From contig NW_004443615.1 in NCBI RefSeq assembly GCF_000330505.1, positions 128,666-192,665 on the forward strand: a stretch of 64,000 bases of DNA, written 5' to 3'. This document shows, in pieces, positions 1-9,434 of this stretch; within the stretch, counting starts at the first letter, position 1; every line of letters begins with the position of its first letter. A program made the translations under genes and the position numbers. The notes under the pieces were generated by a model. That model was given only the letters and a program-made list of their open reading frames with translations, ran no database searches and had not been told where the DNA came from. The DNA comes from Entamoeba invadens IP1. Taxonomy: Eukaryota > Evosea > Mastigamoebida > Endamoebidae.

Positions 1-7
1 CAGTCAA

Positions 8-524
8 TTATTTTAGTCGTTTGCCAGGTTGTGAACTCAGTGTTGTGTACTTGTATTCTTTTGTTGAAACAGACTCTGAAGCATCTTTAAAAGTAAGAAC
101 TAGTGTTGGTGCATTTGTCTCATCAGCATCTTTAAATTAATAAATTACACTTTTAAACGATTTCTAAATATATAACATTTTTTTCTATATTGAATCGGTG
201 TTCTATTTATAATACATTAAATACACAAAATTTGACCACTTATTAACAGAACAAACATGTTGTTTTATAAGGTATAGTGGATGTCACTACCAACATTTCA
301 AGGTTCGGAAATAGCGAGAGTGACGTTGTGAAAGTGTTACCTCTCACAAAAGGTCTGGTTGTATCTTCATTAATCATCAAGTCCAAATTAGTTTGTTCTT
401 TAAAAGCAAACTCGACCGCTCTTTTGACTCTTAAATGTGTAGAGAGTGAAGTATCTTCCACCCATGGACTGATAGCCGACTTTGAGACGATAATAAGAGC
501 AAAAAATATGGTTAGAACGACCAT
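8..524 (-). CDS. Small secreted protein, two exons, unknown function
   Basis: I do not recognise this family. Exon 1 runs 524-257 and exon 2 runs 129-8. The intron (256-130) starts GTTTGT, ends AAG and is phase 1; splicing gives a 129-residue protein. The start at 524 is preferred over an in-frame ATG at 602 because it begins directly with a signal peptide (MVVLTIFFALIIVSKSA). The mature part has an alternating hydrophobic/polar pattern suggestive of a small beta-rich secreted domain, and exon 2 is rich in Thr and Ser and ends in a basic KRLK tail. There are no cysteines in the mature protein, unlike the other secreted proteins here. A cystatin-like inhibitor fold is conceivable from length and pattern but no diagnostic motif is visible. 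The exon structure rests on frame and splice motifs only. Confidence 0.6.
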
Positions 525-1576
525 TGATTTGATTTGAAAGATTCCCCAATTCCAACAATTAAATGTTTTGATACCTATTTTGAATGAAAATCGAATTCCC
601 AAAAGTGTGTTATTTTACACCTTTTGAAGTTTTGGGTGTTTTTTTATACTCAATACTTAATAACATCTTTTTAAATACACTTTTAAAAAAGTGAGTAACA
701 AATTATAGGAATTCAAAAAAAAACAATATGAAGTATTTATTTACATTATTTTTAGTTTGTACAGCTTGGTATTGGGATACGTTGATATTTTTTTATTTAA
801 AATAAAAATATAATATATCTATCAATAGAAATTGTTAAATTTTCGTTTTTGCCGTTTTATTATGAAAAAGTAGACTATATGAAGCAAAAGCATTTTAAAT
901 GGTTATGAAAAAAATTGTACAAAATACTTTAATAGCACTGTTTTTTTAGTAAATGAAATTGTAGCCAAGATTTTAATCAAACAATAAAAGTAGTATTTTT
1001 ATTAATTGTTTTGTGTCTTTTAGTTTTGAAAATGAATGATGATGAAAAAATATTATAAAAAATTGTATTTTTTATTAAACTTTATTATTGAAATAATTTT
1101 TATTATAATATATATAAAAAATAACTATAAAATGATAATATAATTAAACAAAAACTATAAATTTTACTTACAAAAAATCTTTAGTTTTTAATAACAATAA
1201 CAATACTTTTACTATTTAAATAAAACAAAAAGCACAGATACGATTTTTACCATATTTTTAAAATAAAGAACCATTTTATTTATAATAACATTAAAGTAGA
1301 ATAAAGTATAAATTATCAACACTATAAATAAAAAACGCTTCTTTGTTTCTGTTAAACGAATAATTGTTTTTTTCTTGCCTTTATTTCATCACCATTATAC
1401 ACCTTTTTGTCTTTTGTTCTATCAAATTATTTCTTGTTAATCCATTTGAAACGTAATGACATCGTCTGCTTGATATGGTTTCTTTTTTCGCGTGTTTACA
1501 GTTTTCCGTTCATATTTCTCCCACATTCTTTATTTAAAATTTTGGTGTGTAAAGTACTTCTTTTATTTGTAATTGA

Positions 1577-1807
1577 TTATTGGATTTTTTCAATAATATT
1601 TCGGCACACCCATATTTTTTCACTTTTTAGCTTCATCAAAATTTTGCTTTTGATATCACGCTTTTTGTCAATCGTCGTTGTCAGATGACTTTTTAACTGC
1701 AAAATTTGACTTTGAAAATATTGCGACAGTGTTGTATCTATCTCACAATTATACTTAGAAATGAGTTTTTGTACAAAGACAACCCCTTGTTTTTGTTCTT
1801 TTTTAAT
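1577..1807 (-). pseudogene. Open frame without a start codon, possible gene remnant or exon
   Basis: On the minus strand 76 sense codons run without a stop from 1807 to the TAA at 1579-1577, inside otherwise stop-rich AT sequence. The translation is amphipathic and Lys/Ile/Leu-rich with few low-complexity runs (it contains KLISKYNCEIDTTLSQYF), which looks more like protein than translated spacer. The only Met is far inside the frame. It may be a decayed fragment or a last exon whose upstream part I could not find. No family is recognised. Confidence 0.3.
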
Positions 1808-1935
1808 TCATAAATAGAAATTTTAGTTAAAATAATAACTAAAACAACAAAATCTAGTTTATTATTCAGATATTATATTATATTAATTATTTAAAGAATA
1901 AAGGCACTTTTTAAATAAATAAAATAATACAAATA

Positions 1936-2139
1936 CAGATGTGGTACTAAGGTTTCGACCAGGACCATGGTTTCGACTAATATTTAATAATTTTTATACC
2001 ATTGTAAAAACTAAATATTAGAAGTTATATTTGGACGATGCTTCAAAAACAAATTAAAAAATTGTTCATTACTATTCAAATAGTATTTAAATTATAAGTC
2101 GAAACCTTGGTACTCGTCGAAACTTTAATCCCACATCTG
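1936..2139. mobile_element. MITE-like element with terminal inverted repeats and TA flanks
   Basis: A 204-bp unit starts CAGATGTGG and ends CCACATCTG. The outer 44 or so bases of the two ends are imperfect inverted repeats, sharing CAGATGTGG, TTTCGAC and ACCA(A/T)GGTTTCGACT. The unit is flanked on both sides by TA (1934-1935 and 2140-2141), as expected of a TA target-site duplication. The interior is AT-rich and has no open frame, so the element is non-autonomous. TA duplications and ends beginning CAG are typical of the pogo/Tigger branch of the Tc1/mariner superfamily; that assignment is an inference. Confidence 0.75.
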
Positions 2140-2460
2140 TAAATATTATTATTATAATATGATAACACTCTATTATTATTTAAATATATATATAATTAAT
2201 TTTTCTATATTTTACTATTATATATTATAGTATATTATAATAGTAATTTATTAATGCAAATCAAACAGCACTTTAATTATATTGTTAATTAAAAAAAGTT
2301 AAATAATTTGATTAAAAATATTTATAAAAAAGTTAATAACGAATCAATTACTTATAATAATAAATAAAAGACTCAAATATGTTTCTTAGAAAATAAATTC
2401 TAAGAAATAAATTCTATTATGAACAAAAATGATTAAAATAACTAATTAATTTATTGTACA

Positions 2461-4431
2461 ATGAAACGCAACGACAAACCAATCAAAAAAGTGTCATTGG
2501 TCAATCACAACACAACAACCGAAGAGTCTGCCGTTCGTACAATTGACTACTCCAAACTGCCCAAACACGACAAACCGCACTCTCAAACAGACAAAAAAGA
2601 ATCAGAACCCCCAAAAAAGTTCGACAAAACAATCGTCAACCACATTCCAAAACCCAAAGAAGAGGATTTAGGTATCACCGGTTATGTCCGTAAAGGTGAG
2701 CCCGTGAAAGGGTTGTCCAAAACCCTAATTACTGATTTTCAAGTCCGTGAGGTTGGTTTAGATGGTCAAATAGCCGACATGGCTCCTCGGAAAGTGGAAG
2801 TTCCTGTTGTTGGAGTTAAAACGGCGTTTGATGTTGATGGATGGATTTCGAAGCTTCATGGTGTTATAGGCGACGAAGCGGATATCGTCAAAACAGCGGT
2901 CTTTGAAAAGAAGACAGATGTGTATAAGATTGTGACAAAACTTGACAAAGAGAAGCGCACGCAATTTCACATGTTAGTCCGAGAGCTTCATGGGTACGAC
3001 AGCAGATGTGATGAAGGTGTTTTGATGTTGAAGAAGGGGAATAAGAAAGTTCGTGGTGTGCAAATCAAAGGGAAGACGACGAAGTGTGTACTTCGCAAAT
3101 CGAATATTGACACTGCCTCTGCTGTGAGTGTCTTAAGTCGGATATTAAAGATTGGGAAGAACTCAATAGGGTATGCTGGGATGAAAGACAAGCGTGGCGT
3201 TACATGCCAGTTTGTCACGTTTCCATCGATGAAAGAAGACTTTATCCAAAGTGCGCTTCGCAGTAATACATGCAAGTCGATAGCACTTGGGAAGTTTGAG
3301 ACTGTCGAGAAAGCACTGACATTAGGAGATTTGACTGGTAATGAATTCCGAGTACTTATTCGAGAGGTCTCCAATTTGGAGGAAGTTGTGAAGAATTGTG
3401 AAAGTATGAAGACGTGTGGGTATATCAATTATTACGGACTCCAACGATTTGGGAGCAATGGCACGACTCACTTGATTGGGTTAGAGCTGATGAAAGGAAA
3501 TTACAAGGTTTGTGGTTTAATGGACTTATAATATTGAGTCGGATGAAATAACATGTAGAAGGCTGTTGACTATATCATGCAAGAAGGCAACGACACAAAA
3601 GATCTCTTTGAGGCGAAACAGTTATACAAAGCGGGAGAATTTCGAAAGGCGGAGAATGTCATTCCGTCGCTGTGTATCGTTGAAAAGGGGATATTAAATG
3701 AACTGAAGAAATACGGTGAGGGAACGTCTGAGGGCAAATACAAAACGAGTATTGATGCCGGCGTGATGTATAAGACTAAGAGTCTTTACCTTCATGCGTA
3801 TCAAAGTTATATATGGAACACTGTAGTATCCAAGCGTGTTGAGAAATATGGGGAGAAGGTGATCAGTGGAGATTTAGTTCAGCGCGGCAAAACCATAATA
3901 GTAGTACAAAGTGGGGAAGAAGACAAGTATGACATTCGTGAGGTAGTCATTCCTTTAGTCGGGAGAGGAGTACAATACCCCGAGAATGAGACAAAACAGT
4001 GGATGGAAGACCTTTTGAAAGGTGATGGCCTTTCATTCAGTACATTACCAAAGAGTGTCTTTAATGTCGACATTTGTGGCGATTATAGACCATTCATAGT
4101 GATTCCAAAGAATTTCAAATATGAGACTTTTGTGCTGAAAAACGCATTGGAAGAAGTGATGAATGAGGACGGAGAAATAGTCCGCGAGAGAGTCGAACCA
4201 ATCAAAGAAAGAGATAATAATCACATTGCTTTGTGGATGGAATTCACTCTCGAGGCGGCTGCTTACGCTACAATGCTCTTTAGAGAAATTCTTAAAATGC
4301 CAGGTGACCTCGATAACCAAATTGATACAATGAAACAATTACAAAAAGAAATAAAAGAAACAGAGGAAGGAAAAGACGAGAAAAAGACGGAAACAGTCAA
4401 ATTGGAGAAAATGGAAGAAGAGCAAAGTTAG
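2461..4431 (+). CDS. PUS7/TruD-family tRNA pseudouridine synthase
   Basis: This protein should isomerise uridine to pseudouridine in tRNA and possibly other RNAs. Exon 1 is 2461-3507 and exon 2 is 3559-4431. The 51-bp phase 0 intron runs GTTTGT...TAG and contains in-frame stops; joining gives 639 residues. TruD hallmarks are YAGMKDKRG around residues 238-246, with D243 as the expected catalytic aspartate, a Q in the following TCQF, and NYYGLQRFG near residue 322. The splice junction restores a GNYKKAVDYIM stretch typical of the family just after that motif. The first 60 residues are polar, and the C-terminus is a Lys/Glu-rich tail. Length fits eukaryotic PUS7 rather than the shorter bacterial TruD. 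Known PUS7 enzymes act in the nucleus or cytoplasm. Confidence 0.93.
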
Positions 4432-4940
4432 ACTGAAGTAAAATGAGTTTATGATTTCGGGTTTATAGTTTATCTTTATAATTTATTTTATTATAAAATA
4501 ATAATATAAATAAACTATATCAATATAGTTATTTAATAGTTAAGTAATTGTTTTTTTAAAGTTTGAAGAATAATTATGAAAAAAAAAAATTTTGATTTGA
4601 AATGGTTTTTCGTAGTTAAATTACTTAAAACATAACTATATTTAACTATTTTGATTTTTGAGAAAAACGAAAAAAAATGAACTGAAAAAAAGAAAAAGAC
4701 AAATACAACATATATAATAAAAACAATTAAAAGTAATAGAAACAAATGAACGAAAAAAAAAAGAAAATGACGATCAAATTCCAAAATTCATAGCAGATGA
4801 CTTTGAAAACGATCTACAAAAATGATAATTAAATAATAAAATAATTATACTTTAAACCATTCGAAATTTTATGAATAGAAATATATACTAAAATAGAAAG
4901 TATATAAACAAAAAGAACGAATTGAATAAATACTCTTGTA
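4432..4940. other. AT-rich intergenic region
   Basis: No gene is seen between the PUS7-like gene and the Cys-rich gene. A minus-strand open frame at 4533-4784 is almost entirely Phe, Leu, Ile and Val encoded by poly-A/T runs and is not credible. An AATGAACT sequence at 4677-4684 resembles the GAAC core-promoter element described in Entamoeba, but it lies about 260 bases before the start codon. Confidence 0.6.
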
Positions 4941-5803
4941 ATGTTGAAGATGGTGATACTTCCTTTGTTGTTTATATCCTATGTCAATGCCCAATGTAAT
5001 GCCGCGGCTGGCCAAGTCGCGTTTGCTGATGATGGGAAGTGTCGAGATTGCGATGGAATTTTTCCAGGATGCAGTAAATGTACTGAGGCTGCTTGCAGTG
5101 AGTGCAAAGCAGGCTTCAAGTTTGACAATGGCGTTTGCACTTGTTTGTTACTATATTAAAATACACTAGTTTAATTATTATTATTAAACTATACTTGTAT
5201 TCATAAACTGATTGATAGATCTCAACGGGTTTAAAGACGACACGACGTGCCTTGACAATTACGTGAAAGTTGGGTCGACTTGCCAATGTTTGTTATTCTA
5301 TCATTATAAAACAAAATGAATAGTTAATTAATAATAATGTAATAACACATAGATTGCCTTCATTGTAGTGGGAAGTGTGAAGCAGAGAAGTTATGTACTG
5401 GGTGTGATGAAGGCTATTACTTGGTGAATGGGCATTGTCTTGCTTGTTCACGGTGCAAAGCTGGGAAATGTACTGTCAGTGGTGGGTGTTCCGAGTGTGA
5501 AGACAATTACTTTGTGAAAGCCAAGCAGTGTAATAGTTTGTACTTCATTTCATGAGACAAAACACTTGAAACTCACAAATAGCATGTGGACAGTGTGCCA
5601 CAGGAAAGTGTTCATCTACTGGTTGCACTCAATGTGTCAGTGATAAGTACACCCTTAAAGATGGCGTTTGCACTCTTCCATTGAAAAGTTTGTTTCCTTC
5701 ATTCGACAAGCTCCATTGATACTCATTTATAGCAGTCGAGACACCATCATCGTCCGCTTCACTTCTTATTTCTCTCTTCCTCGTTATCTTGTTGTCTCTT
5801 TAA
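4941..5803 (+). CDS. Cys-rich surface protein with GPI-type C-terminus, five exons
   Basis: Exons are 4941-5142, 5219-5287, 5353-5535, 5583-5687 and 5733-5803, and encode 209 residues. All four introns (76, 65, 47 and 45 bp) start GTTTGT, end TAG and are phase 1. The product begins with a signal peptide (MLKMVILPLLFISYVNA). It continues with EGF/furin-like Cys-rich modules of the CxxC-x(n)-C-x-x-GY type, for example CTGCDEGYYLVNGHC. It ends in a short Ser-rich spacer and a terminal hydrophobic segment (SLLISLFLVILLSL) with no following charged tail. That pattern fits GPI anchoring rather than a spanning helix. The same module type makes up the ectodomain of the kinase at 17955-24411, so this may be a small surface relative without kinase. 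Function and ligand are unknown. The gene converges on the minus-strand gene that ends at 5921. Confidence 0.85.
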
Positions 5804-5920
5804 TTCAGAGTTCCTTCATTCCTTTCTGCTCTGCTATCGGACATCAAACACCTTCAATCAAAACCTAAATCAATACAAACAAATTACTAACACAACGTCA
5901 TTCAATCGGACATTCGTCGA

Positions 5921-7042
5921 TTAATTCCCGCCGTTTTGAGTCGTGAACGTGACAAATCCTGTGTCATTAACGTAGTTCTCTTCTTGTTGTCTTGGGTAGT
6001 CCATATTCGTAAACACAAAATTGTCATTCGCCGCGTTGTTCGAGCCTTGGGTGGGTATGTATGGTATCGGGTTCACTTGTCCCAAAGTAAATGGGGCAAT
6101 GGTTTGACGCCCATAGTACATCCCATTTTCGTCTTGGTACACCATTTGGGGTTGTTGTTGATAACTCGGCACCATCATTTGTTGTTCGACCTCTACACCA
6201 GGTACTGCGTTCACAACGCTCATCGCGGTATTATCCCACGCACCAGTTGACCCAAGTCCTGTAAATCCAGAGAATCCCGTGAAGCCAGAGTAATTCGAGC
6301 ACATCGATTGCGCACCAAGACTTGGTTCCGGTTTCACAAATGGTTCCGCTTTAATCGGTTCGGACACCACCGACGTTCTTCTGACCAATTTGACTGTTGC
6401 TTTATTCCAAATGTCCATAATCTCTTTGTCCATCGGCAACAAATCTACGGAACTACACGCTTTGTCAAACCGAGTGAAGACCAACTTGTTCACTTCTTCT
6501 CCGACATTCTTAATCTCCGTCAACCCGACGTTGAGCCTCCCAGACATACTACAGATCTTTTCCATCTTCACTGTAAGCTTGGCGGGCTTCGTCGATCGTC
6601 TCTTGAAATTGTACCCAATCCCCTCCGCCATTCGAAGTAAATAAGAAAATCCCAACGCCGATCTATTCGCGTCTCGGTGCCTCTTGACTTGTTTCAATTT
6701 CTCTTGGTCGTACCTCCCATTGCCACAGACCGTTCCAATCGCGTCGATGTCTTTAGGCTGCAAGTCGGTGTATCCAAACTTCTCCAACTCGTACTTGGCG
6801 TGCATCGCGCTCTGGTCGTCGATCTCCTGTTCGAAAGGAATGATTCCGTCTTCGCAAGTAATTTGGTCAATCAAGAGGAGTTGCAGTGTCTTCTGCGATC
6901 GTCTCTCCGGCCGTTTGACTCGAATTCCATATCCGTTGATGTTCAAGAGCGCTATGAGGAATGCTTGTTGTGACGCCTCAAATGATTTGGACTCGCGCTT
7001 GAGTTGTTTCAGTGTCACCGTCGATGATTTGGTAGCTTTCAT
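5921..7042 (-). CDS. Uncharacterised, possibly nuclear regulatory protein
   Basis: I do not recognise this 373-residue protein. The frame is open to 7060 only through a GTG, so the ATG at 7042 is used. Residues 1-160 form a compact region with mixed helices and a basic stretch (KLKQVKRHRDANRSALGF). The middle carries IKAEP and VKPEP, which match the psi-K-x-E pattern of sumoylation sites. The C-terminal 120 residues are low in complexity: Gly/Phe/Thr repeats (GFTGFSGFTGLG) followed by Gln/Asn/Tyr/Pro-rich sequence, as in many activation or assembly domains. A nuclear regulator is a guess from composition alone. The protein at 36439-37233 shows a faintly similar arrangement of blocks. Confidence 0.8.
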   Translation of the reverse strand: MKATKSSTVTLKQLKRESKSFEASQQAFLIALLNINGYGIRVKRPERRSQKTLQLLLIDQITCEDGIIPFEQEIDDQSAMHAKYELEKFGYTDLQPKDIDAIGTVCGNGRYDQEKLKQVKRHRDANRSALGFSYLLRMAEGIGYNFKRRSTKPAKLTVKMEKICSMSGRLNVGLTEIKNVGEEVNKLVFTRFDKACSSVDLLPMDKEIMDIWNKATVKLVRRTSVVSEPIKAEPFVKPEPSLGAQSMCSNYSGFTGFSGFTGLGSTGAWDNTAMSVVNAVPGVEVEQQMMVPSYQQQPQMVYQDENGMYYGRQTIAPFTLGQVNPIPYIPTQGSNNAANDNFVFTNMDYPRQQEENYVNDTGFVTFTTQNGGN

Positions 7043-7912
7043 TGACTTTTTCAAGATCACTTTCCCATTTTTGTTTTTTGAGGTCGCTTCTTCTCTTTTT
7101 GTTGGCTTTCTCTTGTTTTAATGGGCTTTTTTTGCTCCATGCACTCACTTTTCATGATTCTAATCCCATTAGTATAATTAAGTTATAATAAATTTACTAT
7201 ATTTATATGGTTTTGGTGTTAATTCAAAATTATTTTGCGTTGATGTGTAAAAAAAGAGAAACTTGTCAATTTGAGTGAAACAGTGGCGAATGTGGAATAA
7301 AAATGAGTGGGGTAGCTGTGCTACCAAAAATGTGGTTTTTGACAGAACAAAAACAAAGCCTTTTTGTCTAATATTTCGGGAATTTATTCTATAAAAAAAT
7401 CATTTTAAAAGTTAATTTCCATTTTAGTTTTTCTTTCAAAAAAAAACTAAAAAATTCCACTGTTCTATTCGCAGAATAACAAAAATAACTTTGAGGTTTC
7501 ACCATTTCAGTTTATTTGCAATGGTATATCCATTAGTCATTTTTAACTAAAAAATACTTCAAATTTATCAATTTTTTTTAAATTTATCTTAACTTTGCTT
7601 TTATGAACAATATTTTGTTTGACTTTTTCTTATTCTCTTATTTTTGTTTTTTTTGTTTTTCTTTGTTGTATTTTTAGTTTTTCCATTTTTCTTTCCCATT
7701 TTATCTTCAACAACTATAATTAGCAGTTTCAAATATCATTATATAATAGTTTAATTACGCGACTCCTTTGCTCTCGACATTTTTGTTTCGAATGATTTCT
7801 TTTTATAGTTTTTTTATATTATCTTACAAACTATAAACAACTTATCCATAATCTATTCACAATAATCAACCCAAAATTGTTGACTCGTCAAGTTACAATT
7901 ACAAAAGAAAAT
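7043..7912. other. AT-rich intergenic region
   Basis: No open frame here looks like a gene. A small perfect hairpin, GGTAGC-TGT-GCTACC, lies at 7311-7325 inside a locally less AT-rich patch at about 7230-7370. The rest is T-rich sequence with long poly-T runs. Confidence 0.6.
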
Positions 7913-9037
7913 TCACTCTTCGAAGGTCCAGTCTTTTTTCCACACCTCCAGATTATCGACAAAATTCACAAAATCTTTGAAACTGACATCTTTCATTTCC
8001 AGTGTTTTTAAGCAGACAAATTCGCACAGCCACGCAATCTCTTGACTTTCTTCAAACCGCAGTTTTTGAATATCCAAATCGCCAATTCGACACCTATCAA
8101 GCGCGTCCGCGTCTTTCAACATCGCCGACACAAAATAGTCTTCATCTTCTTTCTTTGGTGTTCCGCACGAGTGTTTCGTCACTGCGATTTCAATATATCC
8201 CAACTCCTTCTGACTTATCTCGTACCTTTTGAATCGCGGAAGAAAGATCGGCATTTTCGTCTTGACTGCTTCCGCGCCGTGTGACTTACAAACCCCATCC
8301 TTATATCTCGCCATGTCGTGGATGGTACTTCCGCACATCGCAAGTATTCCTTCTCTCGTGTGTCCACTTAAATGTCCTATAAGTAACGAGTTAATGATGA
8401 CGCGATAGGTGTGGACGACTCCGTGGATGATACTTGGGTGATAGAAGTCTGATGGGAGTGTGTCGAAGTCGTTCATGACGATGCCGTACTTCGAGCACAG
8501 TTCACTCACAGTAAATCCGACTTTCTGTATCTTCAGAGTGATGAGTGGGGGGATCTGGTGTGTTCTATTTTCTTGCAACAAGTGAATGAACTTCTCTTTG
8601 TTACTTAACAGCGTCCACAGTGCAACAAGACTTTCATATGTGTATATCGGGCATGGATTTTTGGTCTTAATTGCAGCCAATTTCCCGCCTTTTTGTATCT
8701 CCGAGTTTTGGATGTAACGCCGTGCAAAGTTAAGTGCATAGAGTGGATCATATCCACTGTTTTCTACGGCTTGTTGGGATAACTTGAAAGACTCACTTTG
8801 CACATCTCCATCAAATTGTTTTGGAAGAAATGTATTTGAAATGACATAAGAAAGAGGACGTGTCGACAATGTTGAGTCAACCCATTCAAGTGACTCTTCT
8901 ATTGTTGAGTGATGGAGTTCAATATATGTTGGTGTATACACAGGTGGGCGAAGAGTAAATACCAATGTTTCAGTAATACAGTTGATTGTGTGAGGTGCGA
9001 GTGTTCGTGCAAGGACAACACCAATTTCCGAAGACAT
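7913..9037 (-). CDS. HD-domain metal-dependent phosphohydrolase
   Basis: The 374-residue product carries the metal ligands of the HD superfamily in order: a first His in HGVVHTYRV (about residue 205), the HD pair in STIHDMARY (about residue 240), further histidines in KSHGAEA and TKHSCG, and the distal Asp in KDADALDRCR (about residue 310). HD proteins hydrolyse phosphomonoesters, phosphodiesters or nucleotides, and the substrate cannot be told from sequence. The N-terminal 160 residues are not recognised and may be a lineage-specific substrate domain. No signal peptide or membrane segment is visible, so a soluble cytosolic enzyme is likely. Confidence 0.82.
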   Translation of the reverse strand: MSSEIGVVLARTLAPHTINCITETLVFTLRPPVYTPTYIELHHSTIEESLEWVDSTLSTRPLSYVISNTFLPKQFDGDVQSESFKLSQQAVENSGYDPLYALNFARRYIQNSEIQKGGKLAAIKTKNPCPIYTYESLVALWTLLSNKEKFIHLLQENRTHQIPPLITLKIQKVGFTVSELCSKYGIVMNDFDTLPSDFYHPSIIHGVVHTYRVIINSLLIGHLSGHTREGILAMCGSTIHDMARYKDGVCKSHGAEAVKTKMPIFLPRFKRYEISQKELGYIEIAVTKHSCGTPKKEDEDYFVSAMLKDADALDRCRIGDLDIQKLRFEESQEIAWLCEFVCLKTLEMKDVSFKDFVNFVDNLEVWKKDWTFEE

Positions 9038-9434
9038 TTGATTTTTCCGTTCATTTTTTTTATATTTCCAGCAATAGAAAAGAGGAGACCACTTTTTGTC
9101 TCCTCTTCATTTGAGTTTTCCGCACTTTTTACTGAGAAATTCGAGTCTTATTTTGTTATTATTAAATTATTTAAACTTTTTTTCCTCTTTTTATACTAAC
9201 AAAACTCATCAGAACCGTTAAATTATCAATTGTGTTACTATAATTTATTAGTAATTTATTAGTTAATTATAACTAAGAGGATGCTGACTCATCTGATATT
9301 GTATTTATATATATATTCATTCACTTTTTATCACCTCAATACTAACTTGTAACACAAAGACTCAACTAACACTAAATTGTAACACACTAATTGGTCTTAT
9401 CATTCTTAAGGTACACACTCGAACACTCTTACTT
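9038..9434. other. Intergenic region
   Basis: This spacer lies between two minus-strand genes and should contain the promoter of the HD-domain gene. Only AT-rich sequence and short direct AGTAATTTATTAGT-like repetitions near 9240-9270 are seen. Confidence 0.55.

Larger units (their letters stand above)
525..2460. other. AT-rich intergenic region
   Basis: This spacer separates a minus-strand and a plus-strand gene, so it should carry both promoters. It holds a startless minus-strand open frame (1577-1807) and a MITE-like element (1936-2139). A plus-strand open frame at 1407-1688 is hydrophobic and lies opposite the better minus-strand frame, so it is not called. No other gene is seen. Confidence 0.7.

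Noticed and set aside
1407..1688. Plus-strand hydrophobic ORF of 93 codons
   Set aside because: It is a Phe/Leu/Ile-rich shadow of AT-rich DNA and partly opposite the better minus-strand frame.
4533..4784. Minus-strand ORF of 83 codons
   Set aside because: Its translation is mostly Phe and Leu from poly-A/T runs and shows no real domain.
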